Below the pieces are notes generated by a model. That model ran no database searches and was not told the origin of the DNA. It saw nothing but the letters and a program-made list of their open reading frames with translations. From the NCBI GenBank assembly GCA_039414355.1, contig JBCDJN010000004.1, forward strand, positions 1 through 64,000: a stretch of 64,000 bases of DNA. The letters are read 5' to 3'. This document shows, piece after piece, positions 32,359 to 41,379 of the stretch. Each line of letters opens with the position of its first letter. Position 1 is the stretch's first letter. The DNA comes from JBCCQL01 sp039414355. GTDB taxonomy: Bacteria > Planctomycetota > Planctomycetia > Pirellulales > Lacipirellulaceae. The position numbers and the translations under genes were made by a program.

Positions 32359-32533
32359 TTCCGGCCGCGGCGTTTCTCTGCGTGCCTTGCGCGTGCTTGC
32401 AGGGTGAGATTGCGTGGTTTTGTCAAAGTCTGCCGGTCAGGCCGACGATACCAATCGTGCTGATTGCCCGGAATCTCCGGCCACGCCGGTCGGGCATGCC
32501 CCCACGAAATACCCACGTCAGGGACGCAACCTC

Positions 32534-34858
32534 ATGCACGGGCCCCTCCCCAAGACAACCGAGTCCGCGAAGGACTGGCGGTCGATCTCGCTTCGTTTGC
32601 TGCTGTGCGGCGCCGTGCTATCGACCGGTTGCACGCCGACACAGCCGTTCTACTTCATGGAAGACGGCGACTTGTCGCACTACGTCGACCGCGCCACCGA
32701 CATCGAGTACCCCGATGTCGAGGAGCCGTCGCTCGACGAAGTGACCGGCGCCCTGCCGCCGCTCACACTGGCCAACACCGGCGCGTACGAGATGTGGGAC
32801 CTCACGCTCGAGGAAGCTACCCGCATCACGCTGTGCAACAGCCAAGTGATGCGGCAACTCGGCGGAACCGTGGCGGAGAGCGCCCCGGAAACGATCAGCC
32901 GAACGATCATCAATAACGTGAATGTTGCGACGACGTACGACCCGGCGCTTGTTGAGACGTCAACGGGCAGCTCGTTTGGCTCGCCGTTCAGCGGCACCGG
33001 TGTTGAGGCGGCGCTCTCGGAGTTTGACGCCCAGCTCGATGCAACCATTACCTGGGACAAGAGCGACCTGCCGCAAAACCGACCGGCGGGGATCTTCTTC
33101 GCTCCCCCGGTACTCGGTCAGGAGCTGGGCGCCGCTCAGATTGGTCTGAGCAAGCTCACCGCAAGCGGCACCCAGTGGGGACTCCGCAACAACACGAACT
33201 ACACGAGCAACAACATCACCTCGCAAGACACCTCACCCGGCGCGCCGAACGCTTTTCAGGCGTTCACGAGTGCTTGGGAAACCAACTTCGAGGCGTTCTT
33301 CAGCCATCCGCTGCTTCAAGGCAAGGGCACGCAATACAACCGCATCGCGGGACCGCAGACGTTTCAGCAGTACGCCTCGGGCGCTGTCAATCCAATCGAC
33401 GGTGTGATGATCGCCCGTATCCGCACCGACCAGTCGCTCGCCGACTTCGAGGGCGGCGTGCGGAACCTGATGCGGGATGTTGAAACCGCCTACTGGTCGC
33501 TCTACTTCGCCTACCGCGACCTTGAGAGCCGAAAGACCGGTCGCGACTCGTCGCTCGAAACGTGGAAGAAAGTGAACGCCCTGTTCCTCGAAGGGGCGAA
33601 GGGCGGAAGCGCCGACCGCGAGGCCCAATCTCGTGCCCAGTACTTCCAGTTCAAGGCTCAGGTCGAGCAAGGCTTGACCGCGCTCTACCAGGCCGAGAAC
33701 CGGCTGCGGTACATCATGGGTCTCTCAATGTCCGATGGCCGCCTTATCCGCCCAGCGGATGAGCCGACCACGGCCCAAGTATCCTTCGATTGGGGTTCGA
33801 TTCATGGCGAAGCGTTGGCTCGCCGGGTGGAACTCCGTCGCCAGAAGTGGGAGATCAAGCGACGCGAACTGGAACTGATCGCGGCCCGCAACGGCTTGCT
33901 GCCGCGTCTCGACGCGATCGGCACCTACCGATGGCGTGGCTTGGGCGACCAGCTCATTGACCCGGATGGTAATCCTCCCGGCGGCTTTACCGTCGACGGT
34001 TCGGACGCCTTCTCCACGCTCACCAGCGGCGACTTCCAAGAGTGGCAGCTCGGCTTGCAGCTCAGCGTGCCCATCGGGTTCCGGCAGCAGCTCTCCACCG
34101 TGCGGCACCATCAGCTCTCGCTGGCTCGCGACCGCGCCCTGCTCCGCGATCTGGAACTAGAGGTTTCCCACCAACTGGGCGACGCTCTTAGAGATTTGGA
34201 CTTGAATTACGGATTGACCGAAACAAACTTCAACCGGCGGGCCGCGGCGGAGCGGGAAGTCGAGGCGGTTGAGGCCGCGTACGAGGCCGACCGCGTGACG
34301 CTCGACTTGCTGCTCGACGCGCAGCGGCGGCGAGCTGATGCGGAGACCGCCTACTACCGGTCGCTGGTCGACTACAACCTGGCGGTCACGGACGTTCATT
34401 TCCGCAAGGGTTCGCTGCTCGATTACAACGGCGTTTACCTGGCGGAAGGGCCCTGGCCCGGCAAGGCCCAGTTTGACGCCCTGCGTCGGGCACGCAGCCG
34501 CGACGCGGCGGTGGCGCTTGACTACGGCTTCACGCGACCGGGCGTGATCAGCCGCGGGCCGCACATGCAGCAGGCGGGGCCGATGGGTTACCACGGCGGC
34601 CAAATGGCGCCGGGGGTTCCAACGCCCGCGGGCGTGCCGGTTGAGGGGTACCCGATCGAGAGCGTGCCGGTGGAGCCCGCGCCGGGCGCCCCGATGGAGA
34701 TGCCCGCGGACATGCCCATGCCAACCGGGCCGCTGCCGCCGCCATCGCAGGGATCGCTCTCGTCGGTGACGCTCGATGGACCGAGTTCGCAAACGCAACA
34801 ACTGGCACAACCGCAACGACTACTCGGCGTGGGCTACCAAGAGCCCATTACGAACTGA
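32534..34858 (+). CDS. TolC-like outer membrane efflux/export lipoprotein
   Basis: OEP-family proteins form the outer-membrane channel of tripartite efflux or type I secretion systems. The 774-residue product has a lipobox LSTGC (Cys33). Two OEP repeats follow: helical blocks in about residues 285-370 (VRNLMRDVETAYWSLYFAYRD is the signature helix) and about 480-620 (ALARRVELRRQKWEIKRRELE), with beta-strand regions between. The C-terminal 130 residues form a Pro/Met/Gly-rich tail absent from most TolC proteins. ATG 32534 gives the lipoprotein signal; GGGACG lies about 12 bases upstream. No inner-membrane pump gene is adjacent. Confidence 0.85.
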   Translation: MHGPLPKTTESAKDWRSISLRLLLCGAVLSTGCTPTQPFYFMEDGDLSHYVDRATDIEYPDVEEPSLDEVTGALPPLTLANTGAYEMWDLTLEEATRITLCNSQVMRQLGGTVAESAPETISRTIINNVNVATTYDPALVETSTGSSFGSPFSGTGVEAALSEFDAQLDATITWDKSDLPQNRPAGIFFAPPVLGQELGAAQIGLSKLTASGTQWGLRNNTNYTSNNITSQDTSPGAPNAFQAFTSAWETNFEAFFSHPLLQGKGTQYNRIAGPQTFQQYASGAVNPIDGVMIARIRTDQSLADFEGGVRNLMRDVETAYWSLYFAYRDLESRKTGRDSSLETWKKVNALFLEGAKGGSADREAQSRAQYFQFKAQVEQGLTALYQAENRLRYIMGLSMSDGRLIRPADEPTTAQVSFDWGSIHGEALARRVELRRQKWEIKRRELELIAARNGLLPRLDAIGTYRWRGLGDQLIDPDGNPPGGFTVDGSDAFSTLTSGDFQEWQLGLQLSVPIGFRQQLSTVRHHQLSLARDRALLRDLELEVSHQLGDALRDLDLNYGLTETNFNRRAAAEREVEAVEAAYEADRVTLDLLLDAQRRRADAETAYYRSLVDYNLAVTDVHFRKGSLLDYNGVYLAEGPWPGKAQFDALRRARSRDAAVALDYGFTRPGVISRGPHMQQAGPMGYHGGQMAPGVPTPAGVPVEGYPIESVPVEPAPGAPMEMPADMPMPTGPLPPPSQGSLSSVTLDGPSSQTQQLAQPQRLLGVGYQEPITN

Positions 34859-34891
34859 CCCGGCGCCGCGGCGTCGACCTGATCGACGCCT

Positions 34892-35878
34892 ATGAACAGC
34901 AAACGGGTCACGCGGCTGCTCCGGCTCTTGCAGATGCTGCAAGCGCGGTCGGGCGACAACGTCGACGGCCTGGCCGCCGCTGCGGAAGTGAGCCGACGAA
35001 CAGTCTTCCGCGACATAAAGACGCTCCGCGAGGCGGGCGTGCCGGTCGAGTTCGACCACGAGACGCAAAAGTACTCGCTGCCGCTCGGCTACCTGCTCCC
35101 GCCTACCAACTTCACGCCGGAAGAGTCGCTCGCGCTCATCGGCCTGACGGCGGAGCGCGGCCGAGGCGACGCGTTACCGTTCTTCGAACCGGCGAGGCGA
35201 GCGGCCCTCAAGCTGCAGGCCACCCTGCCGCCGGCGCTCCGCAGCCAAGTGGAGCAGCTTACCCGGCACGTCAAGATCCGCAGCCCGCAGCTCAACCGGC
35301 TCGCGGACAAGCAGGACGTCTACCAACTGCTGATCGACGCCCGCGCAAGCCAACGGCAGGTTTGGATCGCCTACGACAGCCTTACGGAGTGGGAGCGGAT
35401 TGAAACCACCATCCGCCCCTACCACCTGACGTTTATTAATCGCAGTTGGTACCTCATTGGGCGTTCTTCGCTGCACCGGGAGGTGAGGATCTTCAACGTC
35501 GGCCGCATCGTCGAGCTGAGGGTCTTGGACGAAACCTTCAAGACGCCTCGCGGCTTCAACCTCAAGCGGTACTTTGGCAACGCGTGGCGGATGATCCGCG
35601 AGCCCGGGCCCGACCACAAAGTGCACCTGCGGTTCACGCAGTTCGTGGCGACCAACGTGAGCGAAGTCCACTGGCACCCTACGCAGCGTATCGAGCAACG
35701 CGAGGACGGGTCGATCGACTTCTACGCCACGGTGTCTGGCATCAGTGAGATCTCGTGGTGGGTGCTGCAGTACGGCGACCAGGTTGAGGTGATCGCCCCG
35801 GCGAAGCTCCGCCGGCTTGTGGCGAAGCGGATCGAGGGCATGGCCCGCATCTACCGCCCGGCCGACGAAGACCGGTAG
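34892..35878 (+). CDS. WYL-domain transcriptional regulator
   Basis: These regulators couple a DNA-binding N-terminus to a WYL ligand-sensing domain. The 328-residue product has an HTH_11-type helix-turn-helix (about residues 6-60, SRRTVFRDIKTLREAGVPV is the recognition segment). A central region and the WYL domain (about 140-325) follow, with SWYLIGRSS (Trp186-Tyr-Leu) as the name-giving motif, followed by RIFNVGRIVEL. The WYL C-terminal extension (KVHLRF...ISWWVLQYG) is complete. ATG 34892 follows the TolC-like gene by 33 bases, and tmk follows 36 bases later. The regulated genes are not evident; neighbours with linked function are not obvious. Confidence 0.9.
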   Translation: MNSKRVTRLLRLLQMLQARSGDNVDGLAAAAEVSRRTVFRDIKTLREAGVPVEFDHETQKYSLPLGYLLPPTNFTPEESLALIGLTAERGRGDALPFFEPARRAALKLQATLPPALRSQVEQLTRHVKIRSPQLNRLADKQDVYQLLIDARASQRQVWIAYDSLTEWERIETTIRPYHLTFINRSWYLIGRSSLHREVRIFNVGRIVELRVLDETFKTPRGFNLKRYFGNAWRMIREPGPDHKVHLRFTQFVATNVSEVHWHPTQRIEQREDGSIDFYATVSGISEISWWVLQYGDQVEVIAPAKLRRLVAKRIEGMARIYRPADEDR

Positions 35879-35914
35879 TGCCGCCATCGCCGGCGAGCGC
35901 GTATACTCCCGGGC

Positions 35915-36517
35915 ATGTTTCTTTCGCTCGACGGTGTCGACGGCGTAGGCAAGAGCACGCAGATCTCGCTGCTCTGCGGCTGGCTTACCGAGCTAGGTAA
36001 ACCCCCAATCACGTGCCGCGACCCGGGGGGCACCCCACTGGGCGAACGCCTCCGCGAACTGGTGCTGCACGCCGGTGACGAGACGCCGCTCGGCATGCCG
36101 GCCGAGATGCTGCTGTACATGGCGTCGCGTGCGCAGCTGGTTGAGCAGGTCATTCAGCCGGCCCTCGCCGAGGGGAAGGTCGTCGTCTCCGACCGCTACC
36201 TGTTGGCCAACCTCGTCTACCAAGGCCACGCCGGCGGCCTGCCCGTAGACGCCCTTCGGCAGGTTGGCGCCGTGGCGACCGGCGGCCTGAAGCCCGACGC
36301 CACGTTCGTGCTCGACATGGACCCCGCCGTCGCCGACGCCCGAATCCAGCGATCGCGCGACCGCATGGAGTCCCGCGGCTCGGACTACCGACATCGACTG
36401 CGGGAGGGTTTCCTCGCCGAGGCGGCGAGCGACCCGAACATCCACGTCATCGACGCCAACCAATCGCCGGAAGCGGTGCACGCCGACGTGCGTGCGATCG
36501 TCGAACCGCTGTTCTAA
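35915..36517 (+). CDS. tmk: Thymidylate kinase
   Basis: Tmk phosphorylates dTMP to dTDP. The 200-residue product has the P-loop GVDGVGKST (7-15), the DRX motif region SDRYLLANLVYQGHAGGL and the LID region RSRDRMESRG with Arg residues. The dTMP-binding block DPGGTPLGERLRELVL is also intact. Length and motifs match the family. It converges with the DUF368 gene with overlapping stop codons (36514-36517). It is a housekeeping gene in an apparently unrelated neighbourhood. Confidence 0.95.
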   Translation: MFLSLDGVDGVGKSTQISLLCGWLTELGKPPITCRDPGGTPLGERLRELVLHAGDETPLGMPAEMLLYMASRAQLVEQVIQPALAEGKVVVSDRYLLANLVYQGHAGGLPVDALRQVGAVATGGLKPDATFVLDMDPAVADARIQRSRDRMESRGSDYRHRLREGFLAEAASDPNIHVIDANQSPEAVHADVRAIVEPLF

Positions 36518-37476
36518 GCCACCTTCTGCGCGGAACGCTTCCACGCAATGGCGTCGACGCCGAGCACCAAGACGAGCGCTGCCGCGGCGACGGCGACGCA
36601 GGTGATGGTGTGCGCGTCGAAGCTCTCGGGCCAGTACGGCTGGAAGACCTTCTCCTTGAACTCTTCCACCGACGGCGTCGTGTCCCGCTGAAAGGGCCAG
36701 ATCTTGTAGAGCGATCCGACCATCATTCCGCACAGCGCGGCCATGGTCTGCGACGGGAATCGGGCGAGCAGCCACTTCAGCACGCGGCTGAACAGCAGCA
36801 GCCCCACCAAGCAGCCCGAAGCGAAGACGGCGAGCGTCACCAACTGCCCGCCGGTTACTTCGAGCTTGGGCACGCTCTTGATGATGCCGGTGATCTCGTG
36901 GTACTTGCCGAGCATCAGCAGCAGGTAAGAGCCGCTGACGCCTGGGAGGATCATCGCGCAGATAGCCACGGCGCCGCTGAAGAACGTGTACGGCATGCCG
37001 TCGTCACCCTGCAGCCGGTCTTGGCTAACGAGCCAAAACGCCGCCCCCGCCGACGCGATGCCGATCGCAACGCAAACAAAGGTCGCCGCCTTAGTCTGCG
37101 GCCGGCACATGCGGCCGACCAGCACACTCGACGCCAGGATCAACCCGAAGAACGCCGCGTACGTTACGTCGAGGTGATGCTCTAACAGATGGTGCATCAC
37201 GCCCGCCAACGCAACGACCGCAACCACGACACCACAACCGAGCGCGGCCAGGAACCGCAAGTCGATGTGTCGTGCGGCGGCGGCGAAGTCTCGTTTGCCG
37301 AGCTTCGCAATTAAGGTTGGGTCGAAGTGGCTAACCGCGCCAAGCAGCCGCTCGTAGATGCCAAGCACTAACGCAACTGTCCCCCCCGAAACGCCGGGGA
37401 CGACGTCGGCCGCACCCATCAGGGCGCCGCGAAAGAAATTGGCTGCGTCGCTTGTAACGCTGTGCTGCTGGGCCAC
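36514..37476 (-). CDS. DUF368 family transporter, probable undecaprenyl-phosphate translocase (PopT-like)
   Basis: DUF368 proteins have been shown to act as undecaprenyl-phosphate translocases that recycle the lipid carrier across the inner membrane for cell-wall and polysaccharide synthesis. The 320-residue product has the family start (NFFRGALMGAADVVPGVSGGTVALVLGIYERLL) split over residues 13-45, and the second conserved glycine-rich block AMILPGVSGSYLLLMLGKY (about 194-212), a pseudo-repeat typical of the family. About eight hydrophobic segments are visible. The role here is by family; no polysaccharide gene is directly adjacent, but the window holds several. The stop overlaps the tmk stop. 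Confidence 0.88.
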   Translation of the reverse strand: MAQQHSVTSDAANFFRGALMGAADVVPGVSGGTVALVLGIYERLLGAVSHFDPTLIAKLGKRDFAAAARHIDLRFLAALGCGVVVAVVALAGVMHHLLEHHLDVTYAAFFGLILASSVLVGRMCRPQTKAATFVCVAIGIASAGAAFWLVSQDRLQGDDGMPYTFFSGAVAICAMILPGVSGSYLLLMLGKYHEITGIIKSVPKLEVTGGQLVTLAVFASGCLVGLLLFSRVLKWLLARFPSQTMAALCGMMVGSLYKIWPFQRDTTPSVEEFKEKVFQPYWPESFDAHTITCVAVAAAALVLVLGVDAIAWKRSAQKVA

Positions 37477-37841
37477 TTCGGGCTCCGCTTGATGATGGGG
37501 GGCAGGGTAGGAAGGCTAGGGAAGCCGAACACCGCAACCGAACGAATATAGCCGAGGGCGGACGGTTCCGGCGGCGGTGCTTTCGATTGACCCGCTTGCA
37601 TTGCCGCTATAAGATTTTTGACCGAATGAGGTTAGGGCAATCGGCCGATGGGGCCTCGCGACGATGTGCTTGCACGAGTCCGGCAAGCACCGTGAGCGCG
37701 TCTGTGATGCCCGCCGAATCGAACGAGCTTACCCACGACGATCGCGACCCCGCAAAGAGCCCCGGCGCAACAAGCCCAGCCACAACGAGCCCAGCCACGA
37801 CGAGCTGAGCCCTCAACCACGGCGCCCAGCAGTATGCCCGC
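37477..37841. other. Divergent intergenic region with short tandem repeats upstream of ispE
   Basis: In these 365 bases a possible rightward promoter is TTGACC (37587-37592) with TATAAG (37608-37613), but the spacer is only 15 bases. Around 37767-37811 the unit CAGCCACAACGAGCC recurs about three times imperfectly. No gene is convincing; open frames read Arg/Pro-rich shadows. Confidence 0.45.
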
Positions 37842-38801
37842 GTGACGCGAGCCGCCATCAAGCCCCGCAAGACCGCCCGCGGTTGGGTCCTCCCGGCGCC
37901 AGCCAAGCTCAACTTCTATCTCCAGGTTCACGGCCGGCGGGACGACGGCTTTCACGAGCTGACAACGCTGATCGCTCCGCTCCGTCTCTGCGACACCATC
38001 GTCGTTTCTGCCACCGACGTGGCGACGGCCGAGATCAAACTCCGCGTCACCCCGGCGCTCGCTCCCCGCGGTGACGCCTCTCCAGAGCACTCGCCGGTGC
38101 CGAGCGACGAGCGGAACCTGATCGTGCGAGCGCTCCGCCGGTTGAGGGAAGCGGCCGGCGTAACCCGCGGCGCCACGGTCACACTGATAAAGCGGATCCC
38201 GAGCCTCGCCGGCATGGGAGGCGGCTCCAGCGACGCCGCCGCGGCGTTGCGTGCGGGCGAAGCGGCTTGGGGCGTGTCGCTCGGCCAGCGGAAGCTGCAC
38301 GAGTTGGCGAGTGAAATCGGCAGCGACGTCCCCGTGCTGCTCTCCGGCGAACCGTCGGTTTGCCGTGGCCGGGGGGAGAAGATCGAACCCGTCCACCTGC
38401 CGGCAGGCATCCCGTGCGTGGTGGTGCAGCCCCCGGCGGCGCTCGGCGCCGGGCAGGTCTATCAGTCGCTCGACGTGACAAGCCTGCCGCGTTGCAGCCC
38501 AGAGGGGTTGAGCGAACTGGTTTTCGCTCTACGAGGTGGCGAGCTCGCCGCGGCGGGCCGGCTGATGCTCAATCACCTACAGTCCCCCGCCGAGCGGTTG
38601 GCGCCAGCGGTAGCCGCGGTGGCCCAGGCGTTCACGCGGGCGGGCGTTCTCGCCCACCAGATGACCGGCAGCGGGGCGGCCTACTTCGGACTCTGCCAAT
38701 CGCTCCGGCAAGCCCGCTGCGTCGCCGCCAAACTCCGGCAACAAGGGTTGGGTTGGGTCAACGTCACAACCACAATGGGAAGCAGCGCTTCGTACTCCTA
38801 G
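37842..38801 (+). CDS. ispE: 4-(cytidine 5'-diphospho)-2-C-methyl-D-erythritol kinase
   Basis: IspE phosphorylates CDP-methylerythritol in the non-mevalonate isoprenoid pathway. It is a GHMP-family kinase. The 319-residue product has the substrate block APAKLNFYLQVHGRRDDGFHEL (as APAKLNFYLQV and GFHEL), the ATP-binding loop PSLAGMGGGSSDAAAAL (about residues 120-136) and the C-terminal motif HQMTGSGAAYFGLC (about 285-298), where Gly-rich contacts the phosphate. The GTG start is chosen because no in-frame ATG is nearby and the protein aligns with the family N-terminus. spoVG follows 169 bases downstream. Confidence 0.94.
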   Translation: MTRAAIKPRKTARGWVLPAPAKLNFYLQVHGRRDDGFHELTTLIAPLRLCDTIVVSATDVATAEIKLRVTPALAPRGDASPEHSPVPSDERNLIVRALRRLREAAGVTRGATVTLIKRIPSLAGMGGGSSDAAAALRAGEAAWGVSLGQRKLHELASEIGSDVPVLLSGEPSVCRGRGEKIEPVHLPAGIPCVVVQPPAALGAGQVYQSLDVTSLPRCSPEGLSELVFALRGGELAAAGRLMLNHLQSPAERLAPAVAAVAQAFTRAGVLAHQMTGSGAAYFGLCQSLRQARCVAAKLRQQGLGWVNVTTTMGSSASYS

Positions 38802-38970
38802 AAAACGCATCCAAGACGGAGTTTCGGCTGGAAGCCGATGAGGCGGGTGGCGGCACGACTGGAACGACGCCGTTCGCCACACGCGTGAGAGGCGAGCACC
38901 GAGTAGGGCAACAAGAGAAGACGTGACGGCGGGGCGCCACGGGGGCGCCAACAACCAAAGGAGACTCGCT

Positions 38971-39603
38971 GTGGAGATCACCGAAGTCCGCATCAAGCTC
39001 ATGGACGAGCCGGGCGAGCGGCTCAAGGCGTTTTGCTCGATCACCTTTGACGACTGCTTCGTCGTGCGCGACCTCAAGATCATCGAGGGCGCCAGCGGCC
39101 CCTTTGTGGCGATGCCAAGCCGCAAGCTGACCTCGCACTGCCCCCGGTGCGGGATGAAGAACCACCTACGTGCAAACTACTGCAACCAATGCGGGACGCG
39201 CCTGGAAGAAGCCCGACTGATCAAGGACGCCGACGGGCGGGCGAAGCTCTACGCCGATATCGCGCACCCGATCAACTCGTCCTGCCGTGAGATGATCCAG
39301 GACTGCGTTGTCACGGCCTACTACGAGGAACTGGAACTCGCCAAGAAGCCCGGCTACATCTCGCGATACGACGACTTCGATGGCGGCGACTACTCGAGCG
39401 GCGAGGCCGGCACAACCAAGCGTTACGACGTGGCGCACGATCGCAGCGAGTCCAACGCTCCTCACCACCCGCCGCAGGGCGATCCGAGCAGCCGCGGCGG
39501 CGGACCCCATTCGCGCCCGGGACGTCCTGCGCCCTCACGCACGGCCAAGCAAGACACGCCGCCCAAGGATCGCGACGGCTTCGGTGCGGGCATCTTCGAC
39601 TGA
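38971..39603 (+). CDS. spoVG: SpoVG family RNA/DNA-binding protein with inserted zinc ribbon
   Basis: SpoVG is a small nucleic-acid-binding regulator. Residues 1-53 match its N-terminal part (VEITEVRIKLMDEPGERLKA, then SITFDDCFVVRDLKIIEG and GPFVAMPSRKL). Residues 95-120 match the rest (ADIAHPINSSCREMIQD). Between them a four-cysteine zinc ribbon is inserted: Cys57, Cys60, Cys71, Cys74 in HCPRCGMKNHLRANYCNQCG. A disordered tail of about 85 residues (Asp/Gly/Ser/Pro-rich) follows. The 210-residue length is about twice the classical SpoVG. The GTG at 38971 has AAAGGAG nine bases upstream. Adjacency to ispE is a conserved feature in several bacteria. The insert suggests altered nucleic-acid recognition. 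Confidence 0.86.
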   Translation: MEITEVRIKLMDEPGERLKAFCSITFDDCFVVRDLKIIEGASGPFVAMPSRKLTSHCPRCGMKNHLRANYCNQCGTRLEEARLIKDADGRAKLYADIAHPINSSCREMIQDCVVTAYYEELELAKKPGYISRYDDFDGGDYSSGEAGTTKRYDVAHDRSESNAPHHPPQGDPSSRGGGPHSRPGRPAPSRTAKQDTPPKDRDGFGAGIFD

Positions 39604-39607
39604 CATC

Positions 39608-40597
39608 ATGACAACGATGCGTTCTTGCTCAGCCGCCGCGGCCCTGCTCCTGGTCGTCGCCGTGGCTGGCGCCGAGACCGGCGACACCTTTGAGCTCAAA
39701 GCCACCGAGACGGGCCGAGAGGTTTGGCTCAACGGCGAACTCTTCGCCGGTTACCGAACTGACTCGGGTGGGCGACCGGTTGTTTGGCCTCTCGTTGGCT
39801 CGAGCGGCGTCGCGATGACGCGGAGCTTTCCGGTGGGGCCATTGGTCGACGGTGAGAGTGACGATCACCCCCACCACCGCGGCGTGTGGGTTGGCTACGA
39901 CCAAGTCAACGGCTTCGACTTCTGGCACGACCCGCCGCCCGAGGGTGGCGGACGCCGCGGCAGGCAGGTTCACCAGCGGTTCGTTGAAGAATCCGTTCGG
40001 CCCCATGGCGTTCGTTTGGTGACCGAGAACCTTTGGGTAGGCCCCGAGCAAGAAGCCGTCGCCGTCGACCGGCGCACCCTCTTTTTCTCAGCCGAATCGG
40101 ACGCGGCGCGTTGGGTCGACTTCACCATCACCTTGCGAGCGGCGCCCAACGGCCCGAGCTCGAACGTCCGCTTGGGCGACTCCAAGGAAGGATTCTTCGC
40201 GATCCGTGTTCCGGACGCCATCAAGGTGGATGCCGGCGCCGGCCGGATCGTTTCCAGCACGGGAAAGACCAACAAAGCAGCCTGGGGGCGCTCCGCTCCG
40301 TGGGTCGATTACCAAGGGCCGATTGCGGGCTCAACGGTCGGCGTCGCTCTGTTCTCTCACCCGTCGAACTTCCGGCCGTCGCCGCGTTGGCACGTGAGGA
40401 GCTACGGACTGTTTGCCGCCAACCCGTTTGGTGAGGCTCAGTTCCCTGAGGACGCAACAACCGAGCAGGGACCGATCACCCTCGGCGAAGACCAAACGAT
40501 GACGCTCCGCTACCGCGTGCTGCTTCACCGTGGTGATGCAAGCGAGGGGCGGGTCGCCGACCACTTCGCGCGGTTCGCTGAAGCCGGATCGCCGTAA
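39608..40597 (+). CDS. Secreted DUF6807 (PmoA-like) family protein
   Basis: DUF6807 proteins, formerly labelled PmoA because of a misleading methane-oxygenase name, are secreted beta-rich proteins of unknown function common in planctomycetes. The 329-residue product has a signal peptide (residues 1-22, ending VAGAE). The blocks DDHPHHRGVWVGYDQVNGFDFW, split here as DDHPHHRGVWVGYD and NGFDFW, carry the conserved histidines (His88, His90, His91). WVDYQGPIAGSTVGVALFSHPSNF and a C-terminal YRVLLHRGDA are also present. The histidines suggest a metal or sugar-binding site. ATG 39608 starts four bases after the spoVG stop, so the two may be co-transcribed despite unrelated roles. Confidence 0.85.
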   Translation: MTTMRSCSAAAALLLVVAVAGAETGDTFELKATETGREVWLNGELFAGYRTDSGGRPVVWPLVGSSGVAMTRSFPVGPLVDGESDDHPHHRGVWVGYDQVNGFDFWHDPPPEGGGRRGRQVHQRFVEESVRPHGVRLVTENLWVGPEQEAVAVDRRTLFFSAESDAARWVDFTITLRAAPNGPSSNVRLGDSKEGFFAIRVPDAIKVDAGAGRIVSSTGKTNKAAWGRSAPWVDYQGPIAGSTVGVALFSHPSNFRPSPRWHVRSYGLFAANPFGEAQFPEDATTEQGPITLGEDQTMTLRYRVLLHRGDASEGRVADHFARFAEAGSP

Positions 40598-40921
40598 ATC
40601 GTCGCCTAGCTAGCGTGCCAACGAGAAGGCGTGCCGGTCGGCCGCCGGTTGCGAGCGATTGGTCAACGGTTGCAACCACCGGCGGTTGCCAACCGATACG
40701 AACTCAGCGCGTCTCGAGTAACCGAGCACGCTCACGCTATCTGAGCGCTCGACTGACGCGCTAGTCACTTAGCCAACCGCAACGCATCCGAGTCTTCGCA
40801 AATTACCAAGTCCCCCAAAGCTCGCCCGGCTGCCGCACCGATACAAACTGTGCTGGCGCCTGTGCCAAGAGCTCCGGGGCTAAGCTGCGAGAGAACGGAG
40901 TCAGGGAGGACACAACAGCCA
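40598..40921. other. Intergenic region after the DUF6807 gene
   Basis: In these 324 bases an imperfect inverted repeat, CCGCCGGTTGC near 40639 against GCAACCACCGGCGG near 40671, could fold into a hairpin without a T-tract. It may end the upstream unit. No gene or RNA is recognised. Confidence 0.4.
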
Positions 40922-41209
40922 ATGCAGGGTGAGGACGAACACGCGATGCTGGGTCTCGACGAGGTTCGAGACTTCGTCAAGAAGACGCTTTGCTCGCGAG
41001 ATAACCTCGAAGTTGGCGCGTTCGCGATTTCCGAGACCCCCGTCCACCGGGGCTCGGCGGTCTGTGGCGTCTACTTTTGCCTGCACGGGCCACGCTTGTT
41101 ACGCCTGACGGCGATCTGGGATCGAGAAACCGGCGTGGTGCTGTGCTACGGCCCGCGTGGTGAACGCTTCTTGACCGCTCGGTTGAATAACCCCGCTACC
41201 GCGGCTTGA
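40922..41209 (+). CDS. Small conserved-type protein upstream of csrA
   Basis: A 95-residue product starting MQGEDEHAMLGLDEVRDFVK, then KKTLCSRDNLEVGAFAISE, HRGSAVCGVYFCLHGPRLL and TAIWDRETGVVLCYGPRGER. It reads like a compact alpha/beta protein with three beta-hairpins, and the composition is protein-like. GGAGG lies 14 bases before ATG 40922, and GAGGAC lies before the in-frame ATG 40946, so the exact start is open. No named family is recognised, but I think of it as a planctomycetal csrA neighbour. It lies 170 bases before csrA, which has its own candidate promoter. Confidence 0.62.
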   Translation: MQGEDEHAMLGLDEVRDFVKKTLCSRDNLEVGAFAISETPVHRGSAVCGVYFCLHGPRLLRLTAIWDRETGVVLCYGPRGERFLTARLNNPATAA

Positions 41210-41297
41210 TCGCGGCTCTGCCGCGGCCTCTAGCTCTGGCAAACCGGCGCCAAACTGGCAACGAGGCGGTCGTCTCGCAATACCTGACGGAAGGTGG

Positions 41298-41326
41298 TTG
41301 CAGCACGACGCCGCCAATAGTATACA
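41298..41326 (+). promoter_or_regulatory. Candidate promoter for csrA
   Basis: TTGCAG (41298-41303) is separated by 17 bases from TATACA (41321-41326). Transcription would begin near 41333, giving a leader of about 47 bases. The -35 is weak, the -10 moderate. Confidence 0.4.
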
Positions 41327-41379
41327 TACGATCACACGTACTGAGTGGTCGAACCAGATAGCACGGAGGCCCCCAAGCT

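Noticed and set aside
37767..37811. CRISPR-like repeat array upstream of ispE
   Set aside because: Only about three imperfect 15-base units without spacers; a simple tandem repeat.
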